DNA from: Sulfuritalea sp.
GTDB lineage: Bacteria > Pseudomonadota > Gammaproteobacteria > Burkholderiales > Rhodocyclaceae
Length of the DNA: 64,000 bases
NCBI GenBank assembly: GCA_030651305.1
Contig: JAUSCI010000024.1
Location: 1-64,000 of the forward strand
Direction: 5' to 3'
Shown piece after piece: positions 21,659 to 29,931 of the stretch. The translations under genes and the position numbers were made by a program. The notes below the pieces were generated by a model, which saw only the letters and a program-made list of their open reading frames with translations, searched no databases and was not told the DNA's origin. Position 1 is the first letter of the stretch. Each line of letters opens with the position of its first letter.

Positions 21659-22409
21659 GCCGACCTTCACCTTGGCGAAAGCGGCCGGCGCCGGACTTTG
21701 CGTCGCCGCTATCGAGCGAAATCCGGCCGTGGCGACATTCGTTGATCAGCGCTTCCGGCAGCGGCAGGCCCCACTGTTCGTAACTCGACAGGCGGTCATG
21801 GCGCATGCAGGTCTGCGGAAAAGCGGCGATCTGCGCCGCCAGCGCTTCCGCCGCGGCGCGCGCCTCGCCGTCAGCCACGACGCGATTGGCGAGGCCGATG
21901 GCCAGCGCTTCGTCGGCGCCCACCGGCCGGCCGGTGAGGATCAGGTCGAGCGCCCGCGAATGGCCGATCAGGCGCGACAGGCGGATCGTGCCGCCGTCGA
22001 TCAGCGGCACGCCCCAGCGCCGGCAGAAGACGCCGAACGTGGCTGACTGTTCGGTCACGCGCAGGTCGCACCAGAGCGCGAGTTCGAGGCCTCCAGCCAC
22101 CGCGTAGCCGGAGACGGCGGCGATTACCGGCTTCGACAGTAGCATCCGGGTCGGTCCCAGCGGCGCATCGCCCTCTTCGCTGAGCTGCCATTCGTCGGGA
22201 TTGGCGACGAAAGATTTCAAGTCGGCGCCGGCGCAGAAGTGGCCGCCCGCGCCGCAAAGCACCGCGACCGATGCCGCAGGATCGGCATCGAAGGCGCGGA
22301 AAGCGTCGGCCAGCGCCGTCGCCATGGTGCGGTCGATGGCATTGCGCGCGGCGGGCCGATCGATGATCACCGTGGTCACCGCGCCCTGGTGTTCAATCAG
22401 CACGCTCAT
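21639..22409 (-). CDS. Enoyl-CoA hydratase/isomerase family (crotonase)
   Basis: Crotonase of 256 residues. The oxyanion-hole segments are GGHFCAGADLKSF near residue 56 and SGYAVAGGLELALWCDLRV near 100, with one candidate catalytic Glu in GGLELAL. The segment FGVFCRRWGVPLIDGGTIRL replaces the usual second glutamate loop, so isomerase or another crotonase reaction is possible instead of hydration. The C-terminal tail is Gly/Arg/Glu-rich (GAGRFRQGEGRHGRFEE) and overlaps the TetR start. Translation is coupled to the transglutaminase-like gene by a four-base overlap. Confidence 0.82.
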   Translation of the reverse strand: MSVLIEHQGAVTTVIIDRPAARNAIDRTMATALADAFRAFDADPAASVAVLCGAGGHFCAGADLKSFVANPDEWQLSEEGDAPLGPTRMLLSKPVIAAVSGYAVAGGLELALWCDLRVTEQSATFGVFCRRWGVPLIDGGTIRLSRLIGHSRALDLILTGRPVGADEALAIGLANRVVADGEARAAAEALAAQIAAFPQTCMRHDRLSSYEQWGLPLPEALINECRHGRISLDSGDAKSGAGRFRQGEGRHGRFEE

Positions 22410-23083
22410 GCCGCCGGCCGGGCGATTGCCTCGTGTTCGAAATCGCCCGCCTTTCCTTCGCTGACGGCGACCAGTTGTGGATACATGCGCATCATGTCGG
22501 CCACCAGCTCGTCATAGGGCAGGTCGTCGAACTCGCCGCGCTGTTTGACGTATTCCATGTGGCGCTGGTTGGACGAGTTGTAGGGGTGCATCTGCGAGTC
22601 GTGCTCGCCGTCGAAATCCAGCGGCGGCACGCCGAAGCGCTGGCACATTTCGAGGTTGAAGGCAGGCGTCGCCTTGACCCACTTGCCGTCGAGCAGCAGG
22701 CTGACATAGCCATGCCAGGCGTAGATGTCGGTGCCCATCAGGCGATCGAGCTTTTCGGTGGACAGATGATTCCTCACGTCGGCAAATCCGGGCCGCGCCG
22801 GTATACCGACCGCGCGCAGGCAGGCCGCATACAGCAAGGCCTTGGGCACGCAGTAGGCAACCCCCGTCAGCAGGGTGGTGCTGGCGCGCATCGCTTCGCG
22901 CTTCATGCTGGAGCTGTAGGGATCGTAGCGAATGCCGTCGCGCACGGCATAGTAGAGCTTCAAGGCCTTGTCCTTCGCCGTATCGCCAGCGCCGACTTTT
23001 GCGGCGATGAAATTCCGTATCGCCGGATGCTCATAGTCGAGGAACTCTGTGGCGGCGAGCCAGGCCGCATCGATGCCGCTCAT
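22406..23083 (-). CDS. Transglutaminase-like protein
   Basis: Protein of 225 residues with a transglutaminase-like cysteine protease fold. GVAYCVPKALLYAACLRAVGIPAR carries the putative nucleophile and DIYAWHGYVSLLLDGKWVKATPAFN the His. The usual Asp after the His (V-D-P-T) reads K-A-T-P here, so the triad may be incomplete or use another residue. Near the N terminus KVGAGDTA (residues 29-36) is encoded by a dispersed repeat copy. The ATG at 23083 overlaps the stop of the AidB-like gene (ATGA). Its role inside an acyl-CoA operon is unknown. Confidence 0.75.
   Translation of the reverse strand: MSGIDAAWLAATEFLDYEHPAIRNFIAAKVGAGDTAKDKALKLYYAVRDGIRYDPYSSSMKREAMRASTTLLTGVAYCVPKALLYAACLRAVGIPARPGFADVRNHLSTEKLDRLMGTDIYAWHGYVSLLLDGKWVKATPAFNLEMCQRFGVPPLDFDGEHDSQMHPYNSSNQRHMEYVKQRGEFDDLPYDELVADMMRMYPQLVAVSEGKAGDFEHEAIARPAA
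22976..22997 (-). repeat. Dispersed 22-bp repeat, copy 4 (inside transglutaminase-like gene)
   Basis: Minus-strand copy with GAT for GGT, otherwise identical to the core. Encodes K-V-G-A-G-D-T-A in its host gene, the same phase as the other co-oriented copies. Confidence 0.85.
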
Positions 23084-24732
23084 GCGCCAGGCCAGGCGCG
23101 TTCGATGATGCCGGCGAAGTCGGTGGCAGCGGGCAGTGTACCGAAGGTGGCGCCCCAATGATTCGGCGTCAGCCGTGTGGCGCAGAAGGCGCTCGCTACC
23201 GCGTCGGGAGCATGGCACAGCAGCAGCGCACCCTGCATTGCCAAGGCGATACCCTGCGTCAGATCGCGGCCGCGGATTTCGATGTCCTGCGGGTTGCTGA
23301 GGCCGGCTTTCAGTTTCGCCACGAAGGCATCGAAGGCGCGGTTCTTGCCGAGTGCCGGCGCGATTTCCGCCGCCAGCACCTCGACGCTCTTTGGATGTCG
23401 GCCCATGGCGCGCAGCGTGTCGAGGCACATGACGTTGCCCGAGCCCTCCCATATCGAATTGAGCGGGCTCTGCCGGAACAGGCGCGGCATCGGCCCCTCA
23501 TCGACGTAGCCGTTGCCGCCGTGCACTTCCATCGCCTCGGCCACCAGTGTCGGGCAGCGCTTGCAGATCCAGTACTTGGCGACCGGCGTGAGTATCCGGC
23601 GCAGCAGACCCTCGGCTTCATCCTCCTGTGCATCGAAGGCGCGCGCCAGGCGCATCGACAGCGCCGTCGCGGCTTCGGTTTCGAGCGCCATGTCGGCCAG
23701 CACGTTCATCATCAGTGGCTGCTGCCGCAACAGCTTGCCGAAGGCGGAGCGCAATCCGGTGTGGTGCAGCGCCTGCGACAGCGCTCCGCGCATGATGCCG
23801 GTGCTGCCGATGGCGCAGTCCAGTCGCGTATAGACGCCCATCTCCAGCACGGTCGGGATGCCGCGCCCTTCCTCGCCGACCAGCCAGCCCTGCGAGCCCC
23901 AGAACTCGGCTTCGGTGCCGGCATTGGAGCGGTCGCCCAGCTTGTCCTTGAAGCGCTGGATGCGCAGTTCGTTGAGCCGTCCGTCCGGCGTCCAGCGCGG
24001 CACGAAAAAGCAGGACAGGCCTCTCGGCGATTGCGCGGTGACCAGGAAGGCGTCGCACATCGGCGCCGAGAGGAACCACTTGTGGCCGACGATGCGCCAG
24101 CTGCCGTCGTCCATGCGTTCGGCACGCGTGGTGTTGGCGCGTACGTCCGAGCCGCCCTGCTTCTCGGTGAGGCCCATGCCGATCAGCACGCCCTTCTTCT
24201 GCGCCGCCGGAATGAAGCGCTTGTCGTATTCGCGGGAGAGCATTTTCGGCATCCACTCGCGGGCGATTTCGGGCACGTGGCGCAGCACCGGTACCGCGCC
24301 GTAAGTCATGGTGGTGGGGCACAGCGAGCCATCCTCGATTTCGGCGAACATGACGTAGGCGGCGGCGCGAGCGACGTGAGCGCCCGGCTTCGGATCGGCC
24401 CACGGTCCGGTGTCGCAGCCGTGGCGCTTGAGCCAGGCGAGGCATTCATGCCACGAAGGATGAAACTCGACCTCGTCGCGGCGATTGCCGTAGCGGTCGA
24501 ACAGACGCAGCAGCGGCGGGTTGGCGTTGGCCAGACGGCCGTGCTCGATCCATTCCGCGCTGCCGACTTCGGCGCCGCGCGCGATCAGCCAGTCCTGCGC
24601 CCAGCCGGCGCCTTGCAGCGCGACGGCTTCCTGCAGCGGCAGGTTGCGCGAGTAGGCATTGTAGTTTTCCAGCGCATGGGCCTGGTTGATGACCTCGTGG
24701 CTGACGGTGAGCATGGGTGGGGTCGGGATCAT
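23080..24732 (-). CDS. AidB-like acyl-CoA dehydrogenase
   Basis: Flavoprotein of 550 residues, close to AidB (541). Typical AidB segments are LIGMGLTEKQGGSDVRANTT near residue 175, WRIVGHKWFLSAPMCDAFLV near 205, and EAMEVHGGNGYVDEGPMPRLFRQSPLNSIWEGSGNVMCLD near 400. AidB proteins have isovaleryl-CoA dehydrogenase activity in vitro and are linked to alkylation damage in E. coli. Here the operon partners (crotonase, TetR) and the divergent dehydrogenase gene point to acyl-CoA oxidation. The ATG at 24732 is chosen for the AAGGA site and the family start (MLTVSHEVINQ). First gene of the leftward operon. Confidence 0.85.
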   Translation of the reverse strand: MIPTPPMLTVSHEVINQAHALENYNAYSRNLPLQEAVALQGAGWAQDWLIARGAEVGSAEWIEHGRLANANPPLLRLFDRYGNRRDEVEFHPSWHECLAWLKRHGCDTGPWADPKPGAHVARAAAYVMFAEIEDGSLCPTTMTYGAVPVLRHVPEIAREWMPKMLSREYDKRFIPAAQKKGVLIGMGLTEKQGGSDVRANTTRAERMDDGSWRIVGHKWFLSAPMCDAFLVTAQSPRGLSCFFVPRWTPDGRLNELRIQRFKDKLGDRSNAGTEAEFWGSQGWLVGEEGRGIPTVLEMGVYTRLDCAIGSTGIMRGALSQALHHTGLRSAFGKLLRQQPLMMNVLADMALETEAATALSMRLARAFDAQEDEAEGLLRRILTPVAKYWICKRCPTLVAEAMEVHGGNGYVDEGPMPRLFRQSPLNSIWEGSGNVMCLDTLRAMGRHPKSVEVLAAEIAPALGKNRAFDAFVAKLKAGLSNPQDIEIRGRDLTQGIALAMQGALLLCHAPDAVASAFCATRLTPNHWGATFGTLPAATDFAGIIERAWPGA

Positions 24733-24778
24733 GGTGCGTCCTTTTCTTGCATGGTTCATGCACGGGCAGAGAGTCGGC

Positions 24779-24829
24779 ATTTTTGTACCGCCCCGCGTAC
24801 TTGTCAAGCAAGCGCTTGCTTGGTAGCAT
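24779..24829. promoter_or_regulatory. Divergent promoter with 18-bp TetR-type operator
   Basis: The perfect palindrome CAAGCAAGCGCTTGCTTG lies at 24805-24822. Rightward, TTGTCA (24801-24806) and TAGCAT (24824-24829) are 17 bases apart, with the palindrome between them. Leftward, TTGACA (24807-24802) and AAAAAT (24784-24779) are also 17 apart, with the palindrome overlapping and upstream. One repressor dimer pair could therefore close both promoters. The TetR protein at 21053-21658 is the likely ligand-responsive repressor. Confidence 0.75.
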
Positions 24830-24873
24830 GGCGGCCCCGCAGCGCAACCCCTGGATCAAGGACGGAGACCCCC

Positions 24874-26016
24874 ATGATGTCGATTCCGCGCACCCTGTTC
24901 GAAGAGGAGCACGAAGCGTTTCGCGATACCGTGCGCCGCTTCATGGAGCAGGAGGTCGCCCCCCATCACGCGCGCTGGGAGGAGCAATCCCACGTCGATC
25001 GCGAGATCTGGACCAAGGCCGGCGCCGCCGGCTTTCTCTGCGCGACCATGCCCGAGGAATACGGTGGCGTCGGCGTGGACAAGCGCTTCTCGGTGATCCT
25101 CATGGAGGAAGGCGCTCGCATCAACGCCACGGGCCTCGGCTGGGGCCTGCATTCGGAGATCGTCGCGCCCTACCTGCTGCATTACGGCAGCGAAGCTTTG
25201 AAGAAGAAGTACCTGCCGAAGATGGCTAGCGGCGAAATGATCGCAGCGATCGCCATGACCGAGCCGGCGGCGGGTTCCGACCTGCAGGGGGTGCGTACCA
25301 TGGCGGTGCGCGACGGCGATCACTACCTCGTGAACGGCTCGAAGATCTTCATCACCAACGGCTATATGTGCGACCTGGTCATCGTCGTCGCCAAGACCGA
25401 TCCGGCGAGGGGCGCCAAGGGTACCAGCCTGCTGGTGGTGGATACCTCGATGCCTGGTTTTACCAAGGCCAAGCCGTTGCACAAGGCCGGCATGAAGGCG
25501 CAGGACACCTGCGAGATGTTCTTCGACAACGTCAAGGTGCCGCTGGAAAACCTGCTCGGCGAAGAGAACAACGGCTTCGTCTACCTGATGCAGGAACTGC
25601 CCTGGGAGCGCTTGCAGATCGCCATCGGCGCGATCGCCTCGGCCGAGGCGGCGATCGACTGGACGGTGACCTACACCCGCGAGCGCAAGGCCTTCGGCCA
25701 GGAAATCATGAAGTTCCAGAACACCCGCTTCAAGCTGGCCGAGCTGAAGACCGAGGTGCAGATCGGCCGCGTCTTCGTCGACCGCTGCATCGAACTGCTG
25801 CTGGCCAGCAAGCTCGATCCGGTGACGGCGTCGATGGCCAAGTACTGGTGCACCGACCTGCAGTTCAAGGTCATGGACGAGTGCGTGCAGCTGTTCGGCG
25901 GCTATGGCTACATGTGGGAATATCCGATCGCCCGTGCCTGGGCCGATGCCCGCGTGCAGCGCATCTACGGTGGCACCAATGAAATCATGAAAGAACTTAT
26001 TTCCAGAAACTTGTGA
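24874..26016 (+). CDS. Acyl-CoA dehydrogenase
   Basis: Acyl-CoA dehydrogenase of 380 residues, the usual tetramer-type length. Motifs: AIAMTEPAAGSDLQGVRT near residue 128, LVNGSKIFITNGYMCDLVIVVAKT near 152, and ECVQLFGGYGYMWEYPIARAWADARVQRIYGGTNEIMKELI at the C terminus. Where short-chain enzymes have Glu (YEGT) this reads YGGT. QELPWERLQIA near 240 carries the alternative catalytic Glu used by long-chain and isovaleryl-type enzymes. GGAG lies upstream of the ATG at 24874; a second ATG follows at once. First gene of the rightward operon under the 18-bp palindrome. Confidence 0.9.
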   Translation: MMSIPRTLFEEEHEAFRDTVRRFMEQEVAPHHARWEEQSHVDREIWTKAGAAGFLCATMPEEYGGVGVDKRFSVILMEEGARINATGLGWGLHSEIVAPYLLHYGSEALKKKYLPKMASGEMIAAIAMTEPAAGSDLQGVRTMAVRDGDHYLVNGSKIFITNGYMCDLVIVVAKTDPARGAKGTSLLVVDTSMPGFTKAKPLHKAGMKAQDTCEMFFDNVKVPLENLLGEENNGFVYLMQELPWERLQIAIGAIASAEAAIDWTVTYTRERKAFGQEIMKFQNTRFKLAELKTEVQIGRVFVDRCIELLLASKLDPVTASMAKYWCTDLQFKVMDECVQLFGGYGYMWEYPIARAWADARVQRIYGGTNEIMKELISRNL

Positions 26017-26083
26017 AACGTGAAATGTGAAACGTGGAAATCCACCCGCATTTACGTTTCACTTTTCACTTTTCACATTTCAC
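26013..26083. repeat. Intergenic inverted repeat of GTGAAA units
   Basis: Left arm 26013-26037 consists of iterated GTGAAA(C/T) units; right arm 26054-26083 holds the complementary TTTCAC units. They form an imperfect hairpin between the dehydrogenase and thiolase genes, overlapping the dehydrogenase stop. It may stabilise or attenuate the operon mRNA. Confidence 0.7.
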
Positions 26084-26101
26084 TGTTTTCGGAGAAAACA
26101 C

Positions 26102-27310
26102 ATGACTGAAGCCTTCATCTACGACGCCCTGCGCACGCCGCGCGGCAAGGGCAAGCAGGGCGGTGCGCTGAACCAGGCGACGCCGATCTATCTGGCGGCG
26201 ACGGCGCTGCGCGCGCTTCGAGACCGCAACCATCTCGATACCTCGAAGGTGGATGACGTGGTGCTCGGCTGCGTCGAACCGGTGGGTGAGCAGGGAGCCG
26301 ACATCGCCCGCGTCGCTACCTTGTATGCCGACTATGCGATCAGCGCGCCAGGCGTCACCGTCAGCCGTTTTTGCGCCTCCGGCCTCGAAGCCTGCAACCA
26401 GGCGGCGGCGCAGATCATGTCCGGCCAGGCCGACCTGGTGGTGGGCGGCGGCGTCGAGTCGATGTCGCGCGTGCCGATGTTCTCCTCCGGCGGCGCCTGG
26501 CCCATCGATCCACAGGTGGCGGCGAAAACGGGCTTCGTGCCGCAGGGAATTTCCGCCGACCTGATCGCCACCAAGTGGGGCTTCTCGCGCCACGATGTCG
26601 ACAGCTACGCCGCCGAATCGCAGCGACGCGCCAAGCAGGCCTGGGACGAAGGCCGCTTCGCCAAATCCATCGTGCCGGTGAAGGACATCAACGGCCTGGT
26701 GATGCTCGATCGCGACGAATACATGCGGCCGGAATCCACGCTCGAATCGCTGGCGCTACTCAAGCCCGCGTTCGTCGAGCAGGGCGAGAAATACGGCTTC
26801 AACAGCGTGATGCTGCAGCGCTATCCGGAAGTCGAGCGCATCAATCATGTGCATCACGCCGGCAACAGTTCGGGCATCGTCGACGGCGCTGCGGCGGTGT
26901 TGTTCGGCACCAAGGAAATGGGTGCGTCTCTGGGCCTGAAGCCGCGCGCCCGCATCCGCTCCTTCGCTTCGATCGGTTCGGAGCCGTCGATCATGCTCAC
27001 CGGTCCCTCGTATGCCGCGGAAAAGGCCCTCAAGCGGGCCGGCATGAAAATCGGCGACATCGACCTGTTCGAGCTCAATGAAGCCTTCGCCGCGGTGGTG
27101 CTGCGCTTCATGCAAGTGCTGGATGTGTCGCACGACAGGATGAACGTCAATGGCGGCGCCATCGCCATGGGCCATCCGCTGGGTGCCACCGGCGCCATGA
27201 TCCTCGGCACGCTGCTCGACGAACTCGAGCGGCGCAACCTGTCGACCGGTTTGGCGACGCTTTGCGTCGGCGCCGGCATGGGTACCGCCACGATCATTGA
27301 GCGAGTTTGA
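26102..27310 (+). CDS. Acetyl-CoA C-acyltransferase (thiolase)
   Basis: Thiolase of 402 residues. The ATG at 26102 has GGAG ten bases upstream; the frame is open further upstream only through the inverted repeat. Nucleophilic Cys in SRFCASGLEACNQAAAQI near residue 91. LFELNEAFAAVVLRF near 325, NGGAIAMGHPLGATGAM near 348 and TLCVGAGMGTATIIERV at the end supply the remaining active-site loops. Residues 105-155 give the FadA-like layout. With the flanking dehydrogenase and FadB/FadJ-like genes it completes a second beta-oxidation set. The substrate is not evident and may be longer or branched acyl chains. Confidence 0.88.
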   Translation: MTEAFIYDALRTPRGKGKQGGALNQATPIYLAATALRALRDRNHLDTSKVDDVVLGCVEPVGEQGADIARVATLYADYAISAPGVTVSRFCASGLEACNQAAAQIMSGQADLVVGGGVESMSRVPMFSSGGAWPIDPQVAAKTGFVPQGISADLIATKWGFSRHDVDSYAAESQRRAKQAWDEGRFAKSIVPVKDINGLVMLDRDEYMRPESTLESLALLKPAFVEQGEKYGFNSVMLQRYPEVERINHVHHAGNSSGIVDGAAAVLFGTKEMGASLGLKPRARIRSFASIGSEPSIMLTGPSYAAEKALKRAGMKIGDIDLFELNEAFAAVVLRFMQVLDVSHDRMNVNGGAIAMGHPLGATGAMILGTLLDELERRNLSTGLATLCVGAGMGTATIIERV

Positions 27311-27344
27311 AATGAAACCGATCGCGGAATTTGGGCTGTCGCGG

Positions 27345-27450
27345 GATCGGGAGGGCGGGGCATTCTGCGCTGCTCATGTCACCCATCGGCGCCCTGCGGG
27401 CGCCAACTCCTTCTTTACTTCGCTGCGCAGAATACCCCACCCTCCCGATC
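27345..27450. repeat. 106-nt stem-loop element A
   Basis: Arms 27345-27370 and 27425-27450 pair over 24 of 26 positions (starting GATCGGGAGGG). The 54-base loop holds an inner hairpin GGCGCC/GGCGCC (near 27388-27404). The loop resembles the reverse complement of the loop of element B downstream. The whole 356-base gap 27311-27666 contains elements A and B and otherwise nothing I recognise as coding. Confidence 0.8.
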
Positions 27451-27496
27451 AGGTGGCGCCGTCGCGGTTTGGCGGCCGCAAGGCAGAAGCGCTCCC

Positions 27497-27600
27497 CGCC
27501 ACCGGGGGTATGTGGTCGGTGCGGCGAGGTAAAGGGGGAGAGTCGGGCGTAGCCCGACTTGGAGGACACGAGTGGCACCGACCACATACCCCCGGTGGCG
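27497..27600. repeat. 104-nt stem-loop element B
   Basis: Arms 27497-27522 and 27575-27600 pair perfectly over 26 bases (ending GGTCGGTGC on the left arm). The 52-base loop contains an inner perfect hairpin AGTCGGGC-GTA-GCCCGACT at 27541-27559. Same architecture as element A, in opposite orientation; the flanks share GGTGGCGCC directly after each right arm. Confidence 0.82.
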
Positions 27601-27666
27601 CCTTCACACCTTCGCCGACCAACGCTTTTCTTCCATCAGGGTGCGACGCACCATGGAGCAATTGAC

Positions 27667-29799
27667 ATGCTGAACTATTCCGTCGATGCAGAAGGCATCG
27701 CCACCGTCGAATTCGACTATCCCGGCAAGTCGCAGAACATCCTCAATGCGGCCTCCATGCGTGCGTATGCCGACACAATGCAGAAGGCACTGGCCGACCC
27801 CGCGGTGAAGGGCATCATCGTCGCCTCGGCGAAGAAGGATTTCATCGCCGGCGGCGACCTCGCCGAACTCGGCGCCGCCAAAGACGCAGCAGCCTTCCAT
27901 GCCGCGATCAGCGACTGGCACAAATTCATTCGTGCCGTCGAGCTCGGCGGCAAGCCGGTAGCGGCGGCACTCAACGGCAGCACGTTGGGCGGCGGCATGG
28001 AGATCGCACTCGGCTGCCATTACCGCGTCGCGGCCGATAATCCCAAGGCGCGCTTCGGCTTCCCCGAAGTCACGCTCGGGCTGCTGCCCGGTGCCGGCGG
28101 CACCCAGCGCGTGCCGCGCCTGGTCGGCATGATGGCCGCCGCGCCCCTGCTCATGGAGGGCAAGCGCATCAAGGTGGCCGAGGCGCAGAAGATCGGCATG
28201 ATCCACGCCGTGGTGCCTGCCGGCGAGGAGCGCAAGGCGGCGCGAAAGTGGGTAACGGATACCCTGGCCGCCGGCACCAAGCCGCTGCAGCCCTGGGATA
28301 CGAAAGGCTTCAAGATTCCCGGCGGCGGCCCCAACACGCCGGGCGGCATGCAGATGCTGATGGCGGCCAACGCCATGCTGCGCGAAAAGACCTACGACAA
28401 CTACCCGGCGCCGCGTCATATCCTCTCCTGTGTCTATGAGGGCCTGTCGACCAACCTCGACACCGGACTGGCCATCGAGGCGCGCTATTTCACCAACCTG
28501 GTGATGTCGCCGGTGTCGAAGAACATGATTCGCAGCCTGTTCTTCGGCCTGCAGGAAGCCAACAAGCTGGCCTCGCGCCCGGCCGGCGTGCCGCAGCAGA
28601 AGTACACGAAGATAGGCATGCTCGGCGCTGGCATGATGGGTGCCGGCATCGCGATGTCGACCGCGACGGCAGGCATAGCCATCGTGCTGCTCGATACCAC
28701 GCAGGAAGCCGCCGACAAGGGCAAGGACTACGCCCGCAAGCAATGGACCAAGCAGGTGCAGCGGGGCCGCATGACGGCCGAGGCGATGGACGCATTGCTC
28801 GCCCGCATCCACCCCACCGCCAGCTACGGCGACCTCGCCGGTTGCGAACTGGTGGTCGAGGCCGTGTTCGAGAAGCGCGAAATCAAGGCCGAGGTGACGA
28901 AGAAGACCGAAGCCGTGATTGCAGCCGATGCGATCTTCGCCTCCAACACCTCGACCCTGCCGATCACCGGACTGGCCGAGGCCTCGATGCGCCCGGCCAA
29001 TTTCATCGGCCTGCATTTCTTCTCGCCCGCGGAAAAGATGCCGCTGGTGGAAATCATCGTCGGCAAGGCCACCTCGGACGCTACGCTGGCGCGCTCGATG
29101 GATTATGTGCGCGCCATCGGCAAGACGCCAATCGTGGTTAATGAGTCGCGCGGCTTCTACACCAGCCGCGTCTTCGGCACCTATGTCTCGGAAGGCATGG
29201 CACTACTCGAAGAGGGCGTGGCGCCGGCGCTGATCGACAAGGCCGGCCTGATCGCCGGCATGCCGGTGGGGCCGCTGGCGCTGGCCGACGAAGTCTCGAT
29301 CGAACTGGTGTACAAGGTCGCGCAGCAGACCCGCGCTGATCTCGGCAGCGCCTATGTCGAACGCGCCGCCGATCGCGTCGCCGGAAAAATGGTGGCCGAT
29401 CTGGGCCGGCTCGGACGCAAGTCCGGCGCCGGTTTCTACGACTATCCTGCCGATGGTCCGAAGCACCTGTGGACAGGGCTGGCGGCGCTGTACCCGGTCA
29501 AGGCGCAGCAACCGACGCTGGAAGAAATCATCGAGCGCCTGATCCTCGTCCAGTCGGTGGAAACCGTGCGCTGTCTCGAAGAAAAAGTGCTGCGCGCGCC
29601 GATCGACGCCGATGTCGGCGCCATTCTCGGCTGGGCCTACCCGCCCTTCCGCGGCGGCCCGATCGGCTGGCTGCACACGCTCGGGTTGCCGCAGGCCTTG
29701 GCGGCGATGGATCGCCTCGCGGCGCAACACGGTTCACGCTTCGCCGCGCCGCAATTGCTGCGCGACATGGCGGCGCGCGGAGAGCGCTTCTACGCCTGA
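27667..29799 (+). CDS. Bifunctional enoyl-CoA hydratase / 3-hydroxyacyl-CoA dehydrogenase (FadB/FadJ-like)
   Basis: Multifunctional enzyme of 710 residues, the usual FadB/FadJ length. The crotonase part (1-190) has FIAGGDLAEL, NGSTLGGGMEIALGCHYRVA and FGFPEVTLGLLPGAGGTQRV, with both catalytic glutamates. The NAD domain begins near 318 with IGMLGAGMMGAGIA. LHFFSPAEKMPLVEIIVG near 453 has the dehydrogenase His. Two C-terminal helical domains follow (PVGPLALADEVSIELV, GWAYPPFRGGPIGWL). The ATG at 27667 is chosen for GGAG nine bases upstream and the family start. Third gene of the rightward acyl-CoA set; stem-loop elements A and B separate it from the thiolase gene. Confidence 0.92.
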   Translation: MLNYSVDAEGIATVEFDYPGKSQNILNAASMRAYADTMQKALADPAVKGIIVASAKKDFIAGGDLAELGAAKDAAAFHAAISDWHKFIRAVELGGKPVAAALNGSTLGGGMEIALGCHYRVAADNPKARFGFPEVTLGLLPGAGGTQRVPRLVGMMAAAPLLMEGKRIKVAEAQKIGMIHAVVPAGEERKAARKWVTDTLAAGTKPLQPWDTKGFKIPGGGPNTPGGMQMLMAANAMLREKTYDNYPAPRHILSCVYEGLSTNLDTGLAIEARYFTNLVMSPVSKNMIRSLFFGLQEANKLASRPAGVPQQKYTKIGMLGAGMMGAGIAMSTATAGIAIVLLDTTQEAADKGKDYARKQWTKQVQRGRMTAEAMDALLARIHPTASYGDLAGCELVVEAVFEKREIKAEVTKKTEAVIAADAIFASNTSTLPITGLAEASMRPANFIGLHFFSPAEKMPLVEIIVGKATSDATLARSMDYVRAIGKTPIVVNESRGFYTSRVFGTYVSEGMALLEEGVAPALIDKAGLIAGMPVGPLALADEVSIELVYKVAQQTRADLGSAYVERAADRVAGKMVADLGRLGRKSGAGFYDYPADGPKHLWTGLAALYPVKAQQPTLEEIIERLILVQSVETVRCLEEKVLRAPIDADVGAILGWAYPPFRGGPIGWLHTLGLPQALAAMDRLAAQHGSRFAAPQLLRDMAARGERFYA

Positions 29800-29804
29800 T
29801 CAGG

Positions 29805-29826
29805 AGTCGGCGTTGGCGGTACGGCG
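29805..29826 (+). repeat. Dispersed 22-bp repeat, copy 5 (intergenic)
   Basis: Six bases after the FadB/FadJ-like stop. One mismatch to the core (GTT for GCT), otherwise complete through ACGGCG. Confidence 0.85.
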
Positions 29827-29931
29827 AGGCTGAAGGCATAGGCTGTCGTTCGTCTGTTATTTAAGAAAATAGCCGTTTTCTTTGATAAGCTCTAGGCTAA
29901 TTAAAGCTGGCTTGAACAGGGAACTTATCGA

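Noticed and set aside
23158-24873. Long plus-strand open frame in front of the acyl-CoA dehydrogenase.
   Set aside because: It is antisense to the AidB-like gene, a GC-skew shadow; the dehydrogenase family start and ribosome site are at 24874.
27311-27666. Several open frames across the stem-loop region, in both directions.
   Set aside because: They run through the inverted repeats, lack ribosome sites and have no recognisable domain.
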